Below are positions 1 to 7,771 of a stretch of 64,000 nucleotides of DNA, one piece after another. Source of the DNA: Amycolatopsis sacchari (GTDB lineage Bacteria; Actinomycetota; Actinomycetes; Mycobacteriales; Pseudonocardiaceae). The notes beneath the pieces are model-generated. The model ran no database searches and was not told where the DNA came from. It worked only from the letters and a program-made list of their open reading frames with translations. The stretch is from contig NZ_FORP01000011.1 in NCBI RefSeq assembly GCF_900114035.1, positions 62,001 through 126,000 of the forward strand. Direction: 5' to 3'. The translations under genes and the position numbers were made by a program. The first letter of the stretch is position 1, and each line of letters starts with the position of its first letter.

Positions 1-349
1 GGCAGTCGATGTGCCTGCCCGAGGAGATCGTCGGGAACCACACGACCTTGCCGCCCATCCGCAGGCACATGCGCACGGCGTGCACGTTGAGCCCGCCGAC
101 GGTGCTGTTGAGCGCGATCCCGCCGAACACGGTGGCGGCGACGTCCGCCAGCCGCCCCTTCATCGCGAGGACGTCCATCTGCGTGTTGTGGTGGTGGGAT
201 TTCGCGACCATGGCGCGCATGCCGATCCTGGCGCCGTCCTGCGCGGCCTCGACGTGGTCGAAGCGCCGGGGGAACGGGCTGGGGCCGGAGTGGACGTGCA
301 TGTCGACCAGACCGTCCAGGACGGCGGCGATGGCGGGACGCTGGCTCAT
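1..349 (-). CDS. DUF6282-like metal-dependent hydrolase, 3' end cut by window
   Basis: The first 116 residues of a protein whose C-terminus lies outside the window. It starts at the ATG at 347-349 and opens with a hydrolase-type DMHVHSGPSPFPRRFD stretch at about residues 16-31, followed by KSHHH at about 50-54. These are typical metal-ligand positions of the DUF6282 branch of TIM-barrel hydrolases; no substrate is known to me. It is divergent from the MFS transporter gene at 490, and the 140-bp gap between them carries two inverted repeats related to one in front of the IclR gene. This suggests shared control of a small catabolic island. The family call rests on the N-terminal motif only. Confidence 0.7.
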   Translation of the reverse strand, partial: MSQRPAIAAVLDGLVDMHVHSGPSPFPRRFDHVEAAQDGARIGMRAMVAKSHHHNTQMDVLAMKGRLADVAATVFGGIALNSTVGGLNVHAVRMCLRMGGKVVWFPTISSGRHIDC

Positions 350-372
350 GAGGGCTCGCCTTCGTTCGTATT

Positions 373-389
373 GTGAATTCAAAGTTCAC
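373..389. promoter_or_regulatory. Candidate IclR operator (half sites GTGAA / TTCAC)
   Basis: An inverted repeat GTGAA-N7-TTCAC lies 24 bp upstream of the DUF6282-like gene. Its half sites match the arms of the two other boxes assigned to the local IclR regulator (458-472 and 3705-3723). The spacing differs slightly from those, so this is the weakest of the three sites. Confidence 0.4.
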
Positions 390-457
390 TATAAGACCAC
401 GTGTCAACCCTCCCTTCGCTCTTGTGCTGCTTCGTTTGCCTGTTTACGGTATGGGCT

Positions 458-472
458 GTTCACTTCGCGAAC
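458..472. promoter_or_regulatory. Candidate IclR operator upstream of MFS gene
   Basis: GTTCACTTCGCGAAC, an interrupted palindrome located 18 bp upstream of the MFS start codon. It is identical at 14 of 15 positions to the box in front of the iclR-type gene at 3707-3721. Two near-identical copies, one at the regulator's own promoter and one at a neighbouring transport operon, are the usual signature of an IclR regulon. Confidence 0.6.
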
Positions 473-489
473 TGGAAGTTCGGAGGACG

Positions 490-1869
490 ATGATGTCCAC
501 ACCGCCCGAAGCCGCGGAACCCCCTGCGGCCCTGGACGCTCCCCGTGCCGGCACCCCGCACGGCCCCGACCCCGCCAAGGTGCGTGCCGCGGTCCGCGGC
601 GGCACGCTCGCCTACTTCGTCGACCAGTTCGACATCTACCTGCCGATCGTGGTGCTGGCGCCCGCCACGATGTACTTCCAGGCGGCCAACCTGAGCGCGG
701 CCACGACGGCGCTGCTGTCGTCGCTGGTGTTCGCCTCGACGCTGATCGGCCGCCCGCTCGGCGCCGTGATCTTCGGCCACTTCGCCGACACGGTCGGCCG
801 CAAGCGCACGACGCTCGTCGCGGTCGGCGGCTTCGGCACGATCACGCTCCTGACCGCGTGCCTGCCCGGCCACGAGACGATCGGCATGTGGTCGGTCGGG
901 GTGCTGATCGCCCTGCGTTTCCTCGACGGGATCTTCCTCGGCGGCGAGTACACGACCGCGGTCCCGCTGGCGATGGAGTGGAGCCCGAAGCACAAACGCG
1001 GCCTCTACGCCTCGATCATCACCTCGACCTCGCCCGCGGCCTACGCCGTGATCGCCGCGATCACGCTGCTGCTGCTCCAGCTGCTGCCCTCCGCCGGCCT
1101 GCACAGCGCGTACGTGCAGTGGGGCTGGCGCATCCCGTTCATCGTCGGGGCGCTGCTCGCGGCGGTGCTGTTCCGCTACTACCTCACGCAGGTGCACGAG
1201 CCGCCCGCGGAACTGACCGGCGAGAAGCACAAGCTGCCGTTCGTCCGGCTGCTCGTGCGCTACCCGAAGGCGCTGGCCCAGGTGTTCGTGCTGATGACCG
1301 GCACGTGGCTGGCGACCAACATGGAGGCCGCCGTGACGCCCGCGCAGCTCAAGGCGCACCTGGAGCTGTCGAGCAAGCAGATCACGCTGATCATGCTCGT
1401 GATCAACGCGTCCGCCGCGCTGTCCTACCCGCTGTTCGGGATGCTGTCCCAGCGCATCGGGCGGCGCCGGTTCTACATCGGCTACGGGCTGTCGGTCTCG
1501 GTGCTCGGCGCCGGGGCCTACACGCTGCTGATGGTGTCCCACAGCGGTTTCGGCGCGGCGCTGGGCTGGGCGGTGCTGATCGGCGTGTTCACCGTCGGCA
1601 CGTTCGGCCCGATCGCGGCCTACCTGACGGAGCGGTTCCCGGCGAGCATCCGGTCCACCGGCTACGGTGTCGGCTACAGCCTCGCGCTCATCGCACCGGC
1701 GTTCTACCAGTTCTACCTGCAGCAGCTCGACGGCCTGATGGCCCCGCACCTCGCCCCCGCCGTGCTGATCGTGCTCGCCGGGCTGCTCATCAGCCTCGGT
1801 GGTTTCCTCGGCCCGGAGACGAAGGACGTGGACATGGCCGACGACCGCACGATCCCGGCACTGTCCTGA
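490..1869 (+). CDS. MFS transporter, metabolite:H+ symporter type
   Basis: A 459-residue inner-membrane transporter of the major facilitator superfamily, probably the MHS/sugar-porter-like group that carries organic acids. The motif GHFADTVGRKR in the loop between TM2 and TM3 is the MFS signature, and about 12 hydrophobic segments follow a soluble N-terminal tail of about 35 residues. The start at 490 is preferred because GGAGG lies at 482-486; ATG at 493 would also work, and the reading frame stays open further upstream. The next gene begins directly after its stop codon, so both are likely co-transcribed. The substrate is unknown; the context suggests an organic acid controlled by IclR. Confidence 0.85.
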   Translation: MMSTPPEAAEPPAALDAPRAGTPHGPDPAKVRAAVRGGTLAYFVDQFDIYLPIVVLAPATMYFQAANLSAATTALLSSLVFASTLIGRPLGAVIFGHFADTVGRKRTTLVAVGGFGTITLLTACLPGHETIGMWSVGVLIALRFLDGIFLGGEYTTAVPLAMEWSPKHKRGLYASIITSTSPAAYAVIAAITLLLLQLLPSAGLHSAYVQWGWRIPFIVGALLAAVLFRYYLTQVHEPPAELTGEKHKLPFVRLLVRYPKALAQVFVLMTGTWLATNMEAAVTPAQLKAHLELSSKQITLIMLVINASAALSYPLFGMLSQRIGRRRFYIGYGLSVSVLGAGAYTLLMVSHSGFGAALGWAVLIGVFTVGTFGPIAAYLTERFPASIRSTGYGVGYSLALIAPAFYQFYLQQLDGLMAPHLAPAVLIVLAGLLISLGGFLGPETKDVDMADDRTIPALS

Positions 1870-2895
1870 GTGGACGTCGCGGGACTGGTCACCGCCAACC
1901 CGGTCTGGGTCGGATCCTCCGAACTGACCATGACCCCGGCCGGGTTGGCCGCCTGCGTGGACGCGGGCGCGGGAGCCGTCGTGGCGAAGTCGGTGAACGA
2001 AAGCGACGCCGCCCGGCGGCAGCTGGACATCGCCGACTACGCCTTCATCTCCGGTGATCGTGAAGTGCGCCCGGCAGGCGAGGCCCGCCGGGAAGACGGG
2101 CTGCTCAACCGCTCCGGGCTCGCGCAAGTAGACCTAGACGACTGGCTGGAGGTCCTCGCGGCCGCCGCCGGGCACGGGGCGACGCGGGGCTGCCCCGTGC
2201 TCGGCAGCATCACCCTCGGCGATCCGGCCGCGGCGGCCCGCATCGCGCACGCGATGGCCGCGGCCGTGCCCGCCGTCGAACTCAACATCGGCGCACCACA
2301 CGGCCGCGAGGCCCGCGCCGTGCGGCAGCTGACCGAAGTGGACGCGGTGCGCGAAGCGGTGCGGATCGTCCGGTCCTCTGTGGACATCCCGCTCCTCGTG
2401 AAGCTGCCCGGCCAGGCCTCGGATGTCGTCGCACTCGCCCGTGCCGCCCGCTCGGCCGGGGCGGACGGCATAGGGCTCGTCGGGCGGTACCCGGGCTTCC
2501 TGCCCGACCTCGACGGCGGCGCGGTGCTCGGGTCCTGGGGCGCCTGGGGTTCACCGGCGTGCCTGCCGATGAGCCTGTACTGGGTCGGCAAAACCCGGCA
2601 GGCGCTGGGCGCCGACGTGCCGCTGGTCGGGACCAATGGCGCGCGTACCGCCGCCGACGTGCTGCGGTTCCTCGCCGCCGGGGCCCGTGCTGTCGAGGTG
2701 GTCACCGCGTTGTGGATCGACGGGCCCGGCGTGGTCGCGGAACTGGTCGCCGGGGTCGAGGCGTACCTGGCCACCCGCGAGGGAGGCCTGGACGCGTTCG
2801 TCGGCAGTGCGCTCGCCGGAACACGGGACTACGCCGACATCCCGCCGCGGCCCTCCCCCGCCTGGCTGCCCTACCTGGGTTCGTCCGGCCAGTAA
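1870..2895 (+). CDS. Dihydroorotate-dehydrogenase-like FMN TIM-barrel protein
   Basis: A 341-residue protein with the fold features of the dihydroorotate dehydrogenase/dihydropyrimidine dehydrogenase family: an N-terminal NPVWVGSSELT strand, the AKSV segment, a central ELNIGAPHG strand, LLVKLPG, and a phosphate-binding C-terminal part (GTNGARTAADVLRFLAAGA). It is not adjacent to pyrimidine genes. It follows an MFS gene with no spacing (TGA immediately followed by GTG), so it is probably a catabolic or salvage oxidoreductase acting on what the transporter imports. The last 25 bp overlap the convergent IclR gene. The start codon is GTG and lacks a good ribosome binding site, consistent with translational coupling. 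Confidence 0.6.
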   Translation: MDVAGLVTANPVWVGSSELTMTPAGLAACVDAGAGAVVAKSVNESDAARRQLDIADYAFISGDREVRPAGEARREDGLLNRSGLAQVDLDDWLEVLAAAAGHGATRGCPVLGSITLGDPAAAARIAHAMAAAVPAVELNIGAPHGREARAVRQLTEVDAVREAVRIVRSSVDIPLLVKLPGQASDVVALARAARSAGADGIGLVGRYPGFLPDLDGGAVLGSWGAWGSPACLPMSLYWVGKTRQALGADVPLVGTNGARTAADVLRFLAAGARAVEVVTALWIDGPGVVAELVAGVEAYLATREGGLDAFVGSALAGTRDYADIPPRPSPAWLPYLGSSGQ

Positions 2896-3665
2896 CGCCC
2901 GCCGAGTTCGGCGGTCAGCTCCCGCGCGGTGTCCACGACCACCCGCAGCTCGGGCGCGTCGTCCGACATGGACAGTGTGTTGTCCGGGCCCACGATCGCG
3001 ATCGTGGCGCAGATGCCGGACTCGTCGAACACGGGCGCGGCCACCGCCACGACGCCGGGCGTGCTCATCGCGGAACAGTGGCCCACCTCGCGGACCCGCT
3101 CGACCTCGGCCCGCAGCTCGTCGCGCGCCGTGCCGGACAGGTTCGCCATCAGCCGTTCCATCGACAGCTGGTCGGCGTGGTAGGCGAGGAAGACCTTGCT
3201 CTGCGCCGTGTCCAGCGGCAGGTGGCTGCCGACCCGCACCGACACCACGACGATCGTCGACGGGTTCTCCTCCACCCGCGACACCACCGGGCCCGTCAGG
3301 CCCCACAGGCTCAGCACCACGCTCGTCTGCGTCGCGCGGGAAAGCGCGCGCATGTGCCGTGGCGCCAGGTTGACGACCCGGCGGTGCCCGATCGCGAACG
3401 CGCCCAGCTGCAGCAGCAGCCCGCCGGGCACGTAGGCGCCGTCGGCGCTGCGTTCCAGCAGGCCGGCGGCGACCAGCGACGTGCAGTACCGGTACGCGGT
3501 GGTGCGGTTGAGCCCCAGCCGCTCGGCGACCTGGGCCGGCGTCACCTCGGGGGTGGCCGGCTCGAACAGCGACAGGATCTGGCTGACCCGGCTCACCGCC
3601 TGGATGTCGGCCTGGTCGCCGCGGTCGGCACGGCCGGCGTCCGCCGACCGCGTCGATTTGGTCAC
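2871..3665 (-). CDS. IclR-family transcriptional regulator
   Basis: A 264-residue regulator with an N-terminal winged helix (about residues 22-82, including TPAQVAERLGLNRTTAYRYC) and a C-terminal effector-binding IclR domain (STPGVVAVAAPVFD and surrounding region). The GTG start at 3663-3665 gives the normal family length. It converges with, and slightly overlaps, the DHOD-like gene. The inverted repeat at 3705-3723 lies about 40 bp upstream of its start, and close copies lie before the MFS and DUF6282 genes. It is therefore probably the autoregulated local regulator of the 0-2.9 kb catabolic genes. The effector is unknown. Confidence 0.88.
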   Translation of the reverse strand: MTKSTRSADAGRADRGDQADIQAVSRVSQILSLFEPATPEVTPAQVAERLGLNRTTAYRYCTSLVAAGLLERSADGAYVPGGLLLQLGAFAIGHRRVVNLAPRHMRALSRATQTSVVLSLWGLTGPVVSRVEENPSTIVVVSVRVGSHLPLDTAQSKVFLAYHADQLSMERLMANLSGTARDELRAEVERVREVGHCSAMSTPGVVAVAAPVFDESGICATIAIVGPDNTLSMSDDAPELRVVVDTARELTAELGGRYWPDEPR

Positions 3666-3704
3666 GGGCCCCTCCGCCGAACGGTGATCGAAAGCGTGGA
3701 CTGG

Positions 3705-3723
3705 GTGTTCACTTCGTGAACAC
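3705..3723. promoter_or_regulatory. Candidate IclR autoregulatory operator
   Basis: GTGTTCA-N5-TGAACAC, a perfect inverted repeat about 40 bp upstream of the IclR start. It overlaps the last codons and stop of helR. Its core GTTCACTTCGTGAAC is 14/15 identical to the box upstream of the MFS gene at 458-472. Confidence 0.65.
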
Positions 3724-5919
3724 GCCCGTCAGGCTACCTGACCCGGCCCCGGCGAGACCGCTCAGTGCCCGGGGCAGCGGGCCCCGGTGCAGCACGCCGA
3801 GGCGCTGCGTCGCCCGCGTGAGGGCGACGTAGAGTTCCGCCGCGCCACGCGGCCCGTCCGCGAGGATGCGCTCCGGTTCCACCACCAGCACCGCGTCGAA
3901 CTCCAGCCCCTTCGTCTCCGAGGGCGGCACCGCACCCGGCACGCCCGGCGGTCCGATCACGACGCTGGTGCCCTCGCGCCCGGCCTCGTCCCGCTCGAAC
4001 TCCTCGATGGCGCCGGGCAGTTCGTCCTCGGTGACCTGCCGCGCCCAGGGGCGCACCCCGGACGCGCGCACCGACTCCGGCGGCCGCACGCCCGGCGCGA
4101 ACTCGGCCAGCAACGCGGCGGCGACCTCCATGATCTCCGCCGGGGTGCGGTAGTTCACCGTCAGCGACCGGTAGACCCAGCGTCCCGGCACGTACCGCCC
4201 CAGCATCGACTCCCACGACCGCGCCCCGGCGGGCGAGCGCCGCTGCGCGAGGTCGCCGACGACGGTGAAGGACCGGTCGGGGCACCGCCGCATCAGCACC
4301 CGCCAGTCCATTTCGGACAGTTCCTGCGCCTCGTCGACAACGACGTGCCGGTAGGTCCACTCGCGGTCGGCGGCGGCGCGCTCGGCGAGGTCCCGCGTGT
4401 CCTGCTCGGTGAACCGTTCGGCGAGGTCCTCGGCGTAGAGCAGGTCGCTGGCGATCAGGCCGATGTCCTCGTCCACGTCCTGGCGCTCGATGAGGTTGTC
4501 CAGCACGTGGTCGGCGTAGGCGGCCTGGGCCCGCCGTTCCCGCTCCGCTGCGCGGGCGGCCTCGGCCTCGGCCGCCTTGTCGCGGCCCAGCAACTCGACC
4601 AGTTCGTCGAGCAACGGCACGTCCGAGACCGTCCACGCGGCACCGTCGGCGCGCCACAGCGCCTCGTCCGCGCCCGCCGCACGCAACCGGTCCTTCGACT
4701 GGTACAGCTCCGAGAGCACGGTTTCCGGGGTCAGCACCGGCCACAGCCGGTCGAGCGCGGCGGTGAAGGTCTCGTTGCCCGCCAGCTCCTCCAGCAACTG
4801 CCGCCGCAGGTCCTCCCACGCCTGCCGGTCGTTGCGGTCCAGCCAGCCCCGGCCGATGGCGCGCTCGGTGAGCACGTACGTGACGATGTCGGTGAACACC
4901 GCGCGCGCCTCGTTGTGCGGCAGGCCGCTTCCCCGCGCCTCCTCCCTGGCCCATTCGGCGGTCGCCGCGTCGATCCGTCCCGTGACGCCACCCAGCTCGA
5001 CCTGCACCGGCTCCTCCGGCAGCCGCTGGTACTGCGCGATCGCCGCCTTCAGCACGTCCAGGATGCCCAGGGAACCCTTGAGCCGCGCGGCTTCGGGCGT
5101 GTCGTCGGCGGTGACGTGCAGTCCGGGCACCAGGTCGCCGGGCGTGGCGAACACGACGTCGGACTCGCCCAGCGACGGCAGGACGCGGCCGATGTGGTTG
5201 AGGAACGCCGGGTTCGGCCCCACGACGAGCACGCCGTGGCGTTCCATCCGCTCCCGCTGCGTGTAGAGCAGGTAGGCGACGCGGTGCAGCGCCACGACGG
5301 TCTTGCCGGTGCCGGGGCCGCCCTCGATCACGAGGACCCCGGGGTGGTCGAGCCGGATGATCTCGTCCTGCTCGGCCTGGATGGTCGCGACGATGTCCCG
5401 CATGCCCTCGCCGCGGGGCGCGTTGATCGCGGCCAGCAGCGCGGCGTCCCCGTGCTCGCTCCCGCTCGGGCGGCCGAGCACCTCGTCGGTGTAGTCGACC
5501 ACGTGACGGCCGCGGGTGTGGAACTGGCGGCGCAGGCGCATACCCTCCGGGCTGACGGCGGTGGCGGTGTAGAACGGCCGCGACGCCGGGGCGCGCCAGT
5601 CCAGCAGCACCGGCCGGTACTCGTCCTCCTCGTCGAACAACCCGATGCGGCCGATGTACAGCCGGTCACCACTCACGGTGTCGAGGCGGCCGAAGCACAG
5701 CCCGTTGTCCGCCACGTTGAGCCGCTTGACCTCCCTGGCCTTGGCGCGCACCTCGACGTCCCGCTCCACCAGCGGGCTGCCGTCGCCCCGCAGCGCCGCT
5801 TCGTACTCCCCCTTCACCCTCGCCCGCTCGGCGTCGAGCCGCGCGTACAGCCCGGCGATGTAGTTCCGCTCGGACCGGAGTTCTTCCTGGTACCCCTGCT
5901 CGGACACGTGCCCCCTCAT
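3709..5919 (-). CDS. helR: HelR/HelD-type UvrD-like RNA polymerase-associated ATPase
   Basis: A 736-residue superfamily 1 helicase-like protein. It has the HelD layout: an N-terminal coiled-coil arm (about residues 5-60, YQEELRSERNYIAGLYARLDAERARV), Walker A VIEGGPGTGKTVVALHR at about 200-215, an inserted helical region, then HVVVDEAQELSEMDWR (Walker B) and a C-terminal UvrD motif ending LYVALTRATQRLGVLHRG. HelD proteins pull RNA polymerase off DNA and recycle it; the HelR branch also displaces rifamycins and gives tolerance. The rifamycin-associated element 42 bp upstream supports the HelR assignment. ATG at 5919 is taken as the start; GTG at 5907 is an alternative. Its 3' end overlaps the IclR operator. 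Confidence 0.85.
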   Translation of the reverse strand: MRGHVSEQGYQEELRSERNYIAGLYARLDAERARVKGEYEAALRGDGSPLVERDVEVRAKAREVKRLNVADNGLCFGRLDTVSGDRLYIGRIGLFDEEDEYRPVLLDWRAPASRPFYTATAVSPEGMRLRRQFHTRGRHVVDYTDEVLGRPSGSEHGDAALLAAINAPRGEGMRDIVATIQAEQDEIIRLDHPGVLVIEGGPGTGKTVVALHRVAYLLYTQRERMERHGVLVVGPNPAFLNHIGRVLPSLGESDVVFATPGDLVPGLHVTADDTPEAARLKGSLGILDVLKAAIAQYQRLPEEPVQVELGGVTGRIDAATAEWAREEARGSGLPHNEARAVFTDIVTYVLTERAIGRGWLDRNDRQAWEDLRRQLLEELAGNETFTAALDRLWPVLTPETVLSELYQSKDRLRAAGADEALWRADGAAWTVSDVPLLDELVELLGRDKAAEAEAARAAERERRAQAAYADHVLDNLIERQDVDEDIGLIASDLLYAEDLAERFTEQDTRDLAERAAADREWTYRHVVVDEAQELSEMDWRVLMRRCPDRSFTVVGDLAQRRSPAGARSWESMLGRYVPGRWVYRSLTVNYRTPAEIMEVAAALLAEFAPGVRPPESVRASGVRPWARQVTEDELPGAIEEFERDEAGREGTSVVIGPPGVPGAVPPSETKGLEFDAVLVVEPERILADGPRGAAELYVALTRATQRLGVLHRGPLPRALSGLAGAGSGSLTGVFTK

Positions 5920-5960
5920 GCTGTTTTCCGGGTCGGAGACGCGATTCTGCGGCATCACCC

Positions 5961-5979
5961 GGGTCTTGCCGCAAGCCCC
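5961..5979 (-). promoter_or_regulatory. Rifamycin-associated element (RAE)
   Basis: On the minus strand this reads GGGGCTTGCGGCAAGACCC, a 19-bp near-perfect inverted repeat placed 42 bp upstream of helR. It matches, as I recall it, the RAE consensus found upstream of rifamycin-inducible inactivation and tolerance genes in actinomycetes. It predicts that helR is induced by rifamycins. Confidence 0.75.
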
Positions 5980-6132
5980 GGGGTGCGCTATATGTTTAAG
6001 TGGGAGGAGAAGTATTTCCCATCTCGCGGCCCGCCATTCCGCAGCGGACGCGCCATTCCCCGGATGACACCCCTTCTTCGGCGTGCGCTTGAGGCCTTCC
6101 CATGGTTCAGCCTTCGCTGTACTGTTCGAGGC

Positions 6133-6474
6133 ATGCTGAAGTGTGAGACGCGGGGTGACGCGCTCGCCCGGCTGGGCCGCGCCCTCGCCGATCCGACGCG
6201 CTGCCGCATCCTGGTCGCGCTGCTCGACGGCACCGCCTACCCCGCGGCGCTGGCCGCCGAGCTGGGCCTTTCGCGGTCGAACGTGTCCAACCACCTCGCG
6301 TGCCTGCGGGGCTGCGGGCTGGTCGTGGCCACCTACGAGGGCAGGCAGGTCCGCTACGCGCTCGCCGACCCGCACCTGGCCAAGGCGCTCAACGAGCTGG
6401 CGCAGGTCGTGCTCGCGGTCGACACCGCGCAGCCCTGCCTCGACGAGCCCGCTGCCGCGGAGGTCGTCCGGTGA
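6133..6474 (+). CDS. cmtR: CmtR-type ArsR/SmtB Cd(II)/Pb(II) sensor repressor
   Basis: A 113-residue winged-helix metal sensor. It is almost collinear with mycobacterial CmtR: ALARLGRALADPTRCRILVAL, then the recognition helix SRSNVSNHL, then CLRGCGLVVATYEGRQVRYAL. The three known metal-binding cysteines fall at exactly the same positions, Cys57, Cys61 and Cys102, so the Cd/Pb site should be intact. It would release its operator when cadmium or lead binds. The stop overlaps the GTG start of the CDF transporter gene (GTGA), so sensor and exporter are co-transcribed and translationally coupled. In mycobacteria the partner is a P-type ATPase, not a CDF protein. Confidence 0.93.
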   Translation: MLKCETRGDALARLGRALADPTRCRILVALLDGTAYPAALAAELGLSRSNVSNHLACLRGCGLVVATYEGRQVRYALADPHLAKALNELAQVVLAVDTAQPCLDEPAAAEVVR

Positions 6475-7130
6475 ACGAGAGGCTGCCGCTTTACGCGGCC
6501 GAGGACACCTGTGCCGACGGGTGCTGCACGCCTGCGCGGTCGCGGCGGGCGGCGTTGTCGCGGCGGGTGCGGTGGCTGGTGGCGGCGACGATCACCTACA
6601 ACGTCATCGAGGCCGTCGTCGCGATCACGGCGGGCTCGTCGGCTTCGTCCACCGCGCTGATCGGGTTCGGGCTGGACTCGGTCATCGAGGTCGCCTCCGC
6701 CGCGGCTGTCGCGTGGCAGTTCTCGGGCAGCGACCCGGAGGCGCGGGAACGAACGGCGCTGAAGGTCATCGCGGTGTCGTTCTTCGCGCTCGCGGCCTAT
6801 GTGACCGTCGAGGCGGTTCAGTCGCTGCTGGGCTCGGGTGCGGCCGAGCACTCCACAGTCGGCATCGTGCTGGCCGCCGTGTCGCTGCTGGTCATGCCGG
6901 GCCTGTCCTACGCGCAGCGGCGCGCCGGCCGGGAACTCGGCTCGGCGAGCGCCGTCGCCGACTCCAAGCAGACCCTGCTGTGCACCTACCTGTCCGGCGT
7001 GCTGCTGCTCGGCCTGCTGCTCAACAGCCTGTTCGGCTGGTCGTGGGCCGATCCGGTGGTCGCACTCGTGATCGCCGCGGTTGCCGTCCGCGAGGGGCGC
7101 GAAGCGTGGCGGGGCGACCACTGCTGCTGA
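6471..7130 (+). CDS. Cation diffusion facilitator-like metal exporter
   Basis: A 219-residue CDF-family membrane protein. Five to six hydrophobic segments are visible (about residues 34-55, 65-85, 95-115, 125-142, 165-185 and 190-205). The transport-site residues can be recognised: FGLDSVIEV in the second and ADSKQT in the fifth segment. The usual cytoplasmic C-terminal domain is absent; instead the protein starts with a Cys-rich tail (CADGCCT) and ends in GDHCC, likely metal-collecting tails. Coupling to cmtR implies export of Cd, Pb or a similar thiophilic ion. Confidence 0.85.
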   Translation: MNERLPLYAAEDTCADGCCTPARSRRAALSRRVRWLVAATITYNVIEAVVAITAGSSASSTALIGFGLDSVIEVASAAAVAWQFSGSDPEARERTALKVIAVSFFALAAYVTVEAVQSLLGSGAAEHSTVGIVLAAVSLLVMPGLSYAQRRAGRELGSASAVADSKQTLLCTYLSGVLLLGLLLNSLFGWSWADPVVALVIAAVAVREGREAWRGDHCC

Positions 7131-7140
7131 CCAGACTTGA

Positions 7141-7719
7141 TCAGCGCCGTGGCCGGTTCCGCTCGTAGTGGCGGCGGGCCCGGGAGCGGTTGCCGCAGTC
7201 GGCGGAGCTGCACCACCGGCGTGAGCCGTTCCTGCTGCTGTCGAGGAACACCCACCCGCACCCCTCGTCCGCGCACTGCCGGAGCCGCGTCCGGTCCACG
7301 GACTCCAGGAAGCGCCACACCTCCAGCGCGAGCAACACGGGCAGCTCGGACACGTCGGCGGGGGTGAACTCCCACTGCAGCGGCACCACGCCGGTCAGGC
7401 GCGCCCGGCGCAGCGCCTGGACGATCGCGTGGTGCACCGCCTCCGCCGCGTCGGAAGGTGGCTCCTGGCCGTCGATCGAGGCGCTCAGCACCGCGTAGAG
7501 GTCGTCACGCAGCTTCCGCGCCCGCTTGACGGTAGCCGCGGCCCGGGCTGGCGAGACCGGCGCTGGATCGGTCCGCAGCAGGCCGGTGCGGCGCAGCCAG
7601 GTCACCAGCGCGTCGGCCGTCGTGAGGTCGTCGGCGAACCGCGCCGGGTCGAGCCGCCACGCCACCGTGTTGACGAAATCGAGCACGACGTGCCCGCCCA
7701 CCAACGGCCGCATCTCCAT
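7141..7719 (-). CDS. CGNR zinc-finger / ABATE-domain regulator
   Basis: A 192-residue protein with an N-terminal ABATE domain (GGHVVLDFVNTVAWRL at about 8-23, a likely ligand-sensing fold) and a C-terminal CGNR zinc finger: CADEGCGWVFLD followed by WCSSADCGNRSRARRHYER. The two Cys pairs and the basic helix after CGNR are all present. These proteins are thought to be one-component regulators. It is divergent from the EamA transporter gene, and a 30-bp near-palindrome starts one base from its start codon, which suggests it represses both genes. It converges with the CDF gene with a 10-bp gap. Confidence 0.88.
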   Translation of the reverse strand: MEMRPLVGGHVVLDFVNTVAWRLDPARFADDLTTADALVTWLRRTGLLRTDPAPVSPARAAATVKRARKLRDDLYAVLSASIDGQEPPSDAAEAVHHAIVQALRRARLTGVVPLQWEFTPADVSELPVLLALEVWRFLESVDRTRLRQCADEGCGWVFLDSSRNGSRRWCSSADCGNRSRARRHYERNRPRR

Positions 7720-7749
7720 CTAACAACCATAACCGGTTTTGGTTGTTAG
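7720..7749. promoter_or_regulatory. 30-bp near-perfect palindrome, candidate CGNR operator
   Basis: Arms CTAACAACCA and TGGTTGTTAG are perfect inverted repeats separated by 10 bp; the centre contains a further palindrome, AACCGGTT. The whole element is symmetric at all but one pair of positions. It fills the gap between the divergent CGNR and EamA genes and is AT-richer than its surroundings. Confidence 0.7.
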
Positions 7750-7771
7750 GTCTGCCGGGTAGCCGGGAGGC

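Noticed and set aside
9-2057. Very long open frames overlapping recognised genes, here and at 3787-6474, 29438-30652, 57208-58977
   Set aside because: They are products of the high GC content: Arg/Pro/Ala/Gly-rich translations with no domain, on the opposite strand or shifted frame of clear genes.
6001-6021. TGGGA-N11-TCCCA inverted repeat as CmtR operator
   Set aside because: It is short, 112 bp from the cmtR start and does not resemble a site I know; chance is likely.
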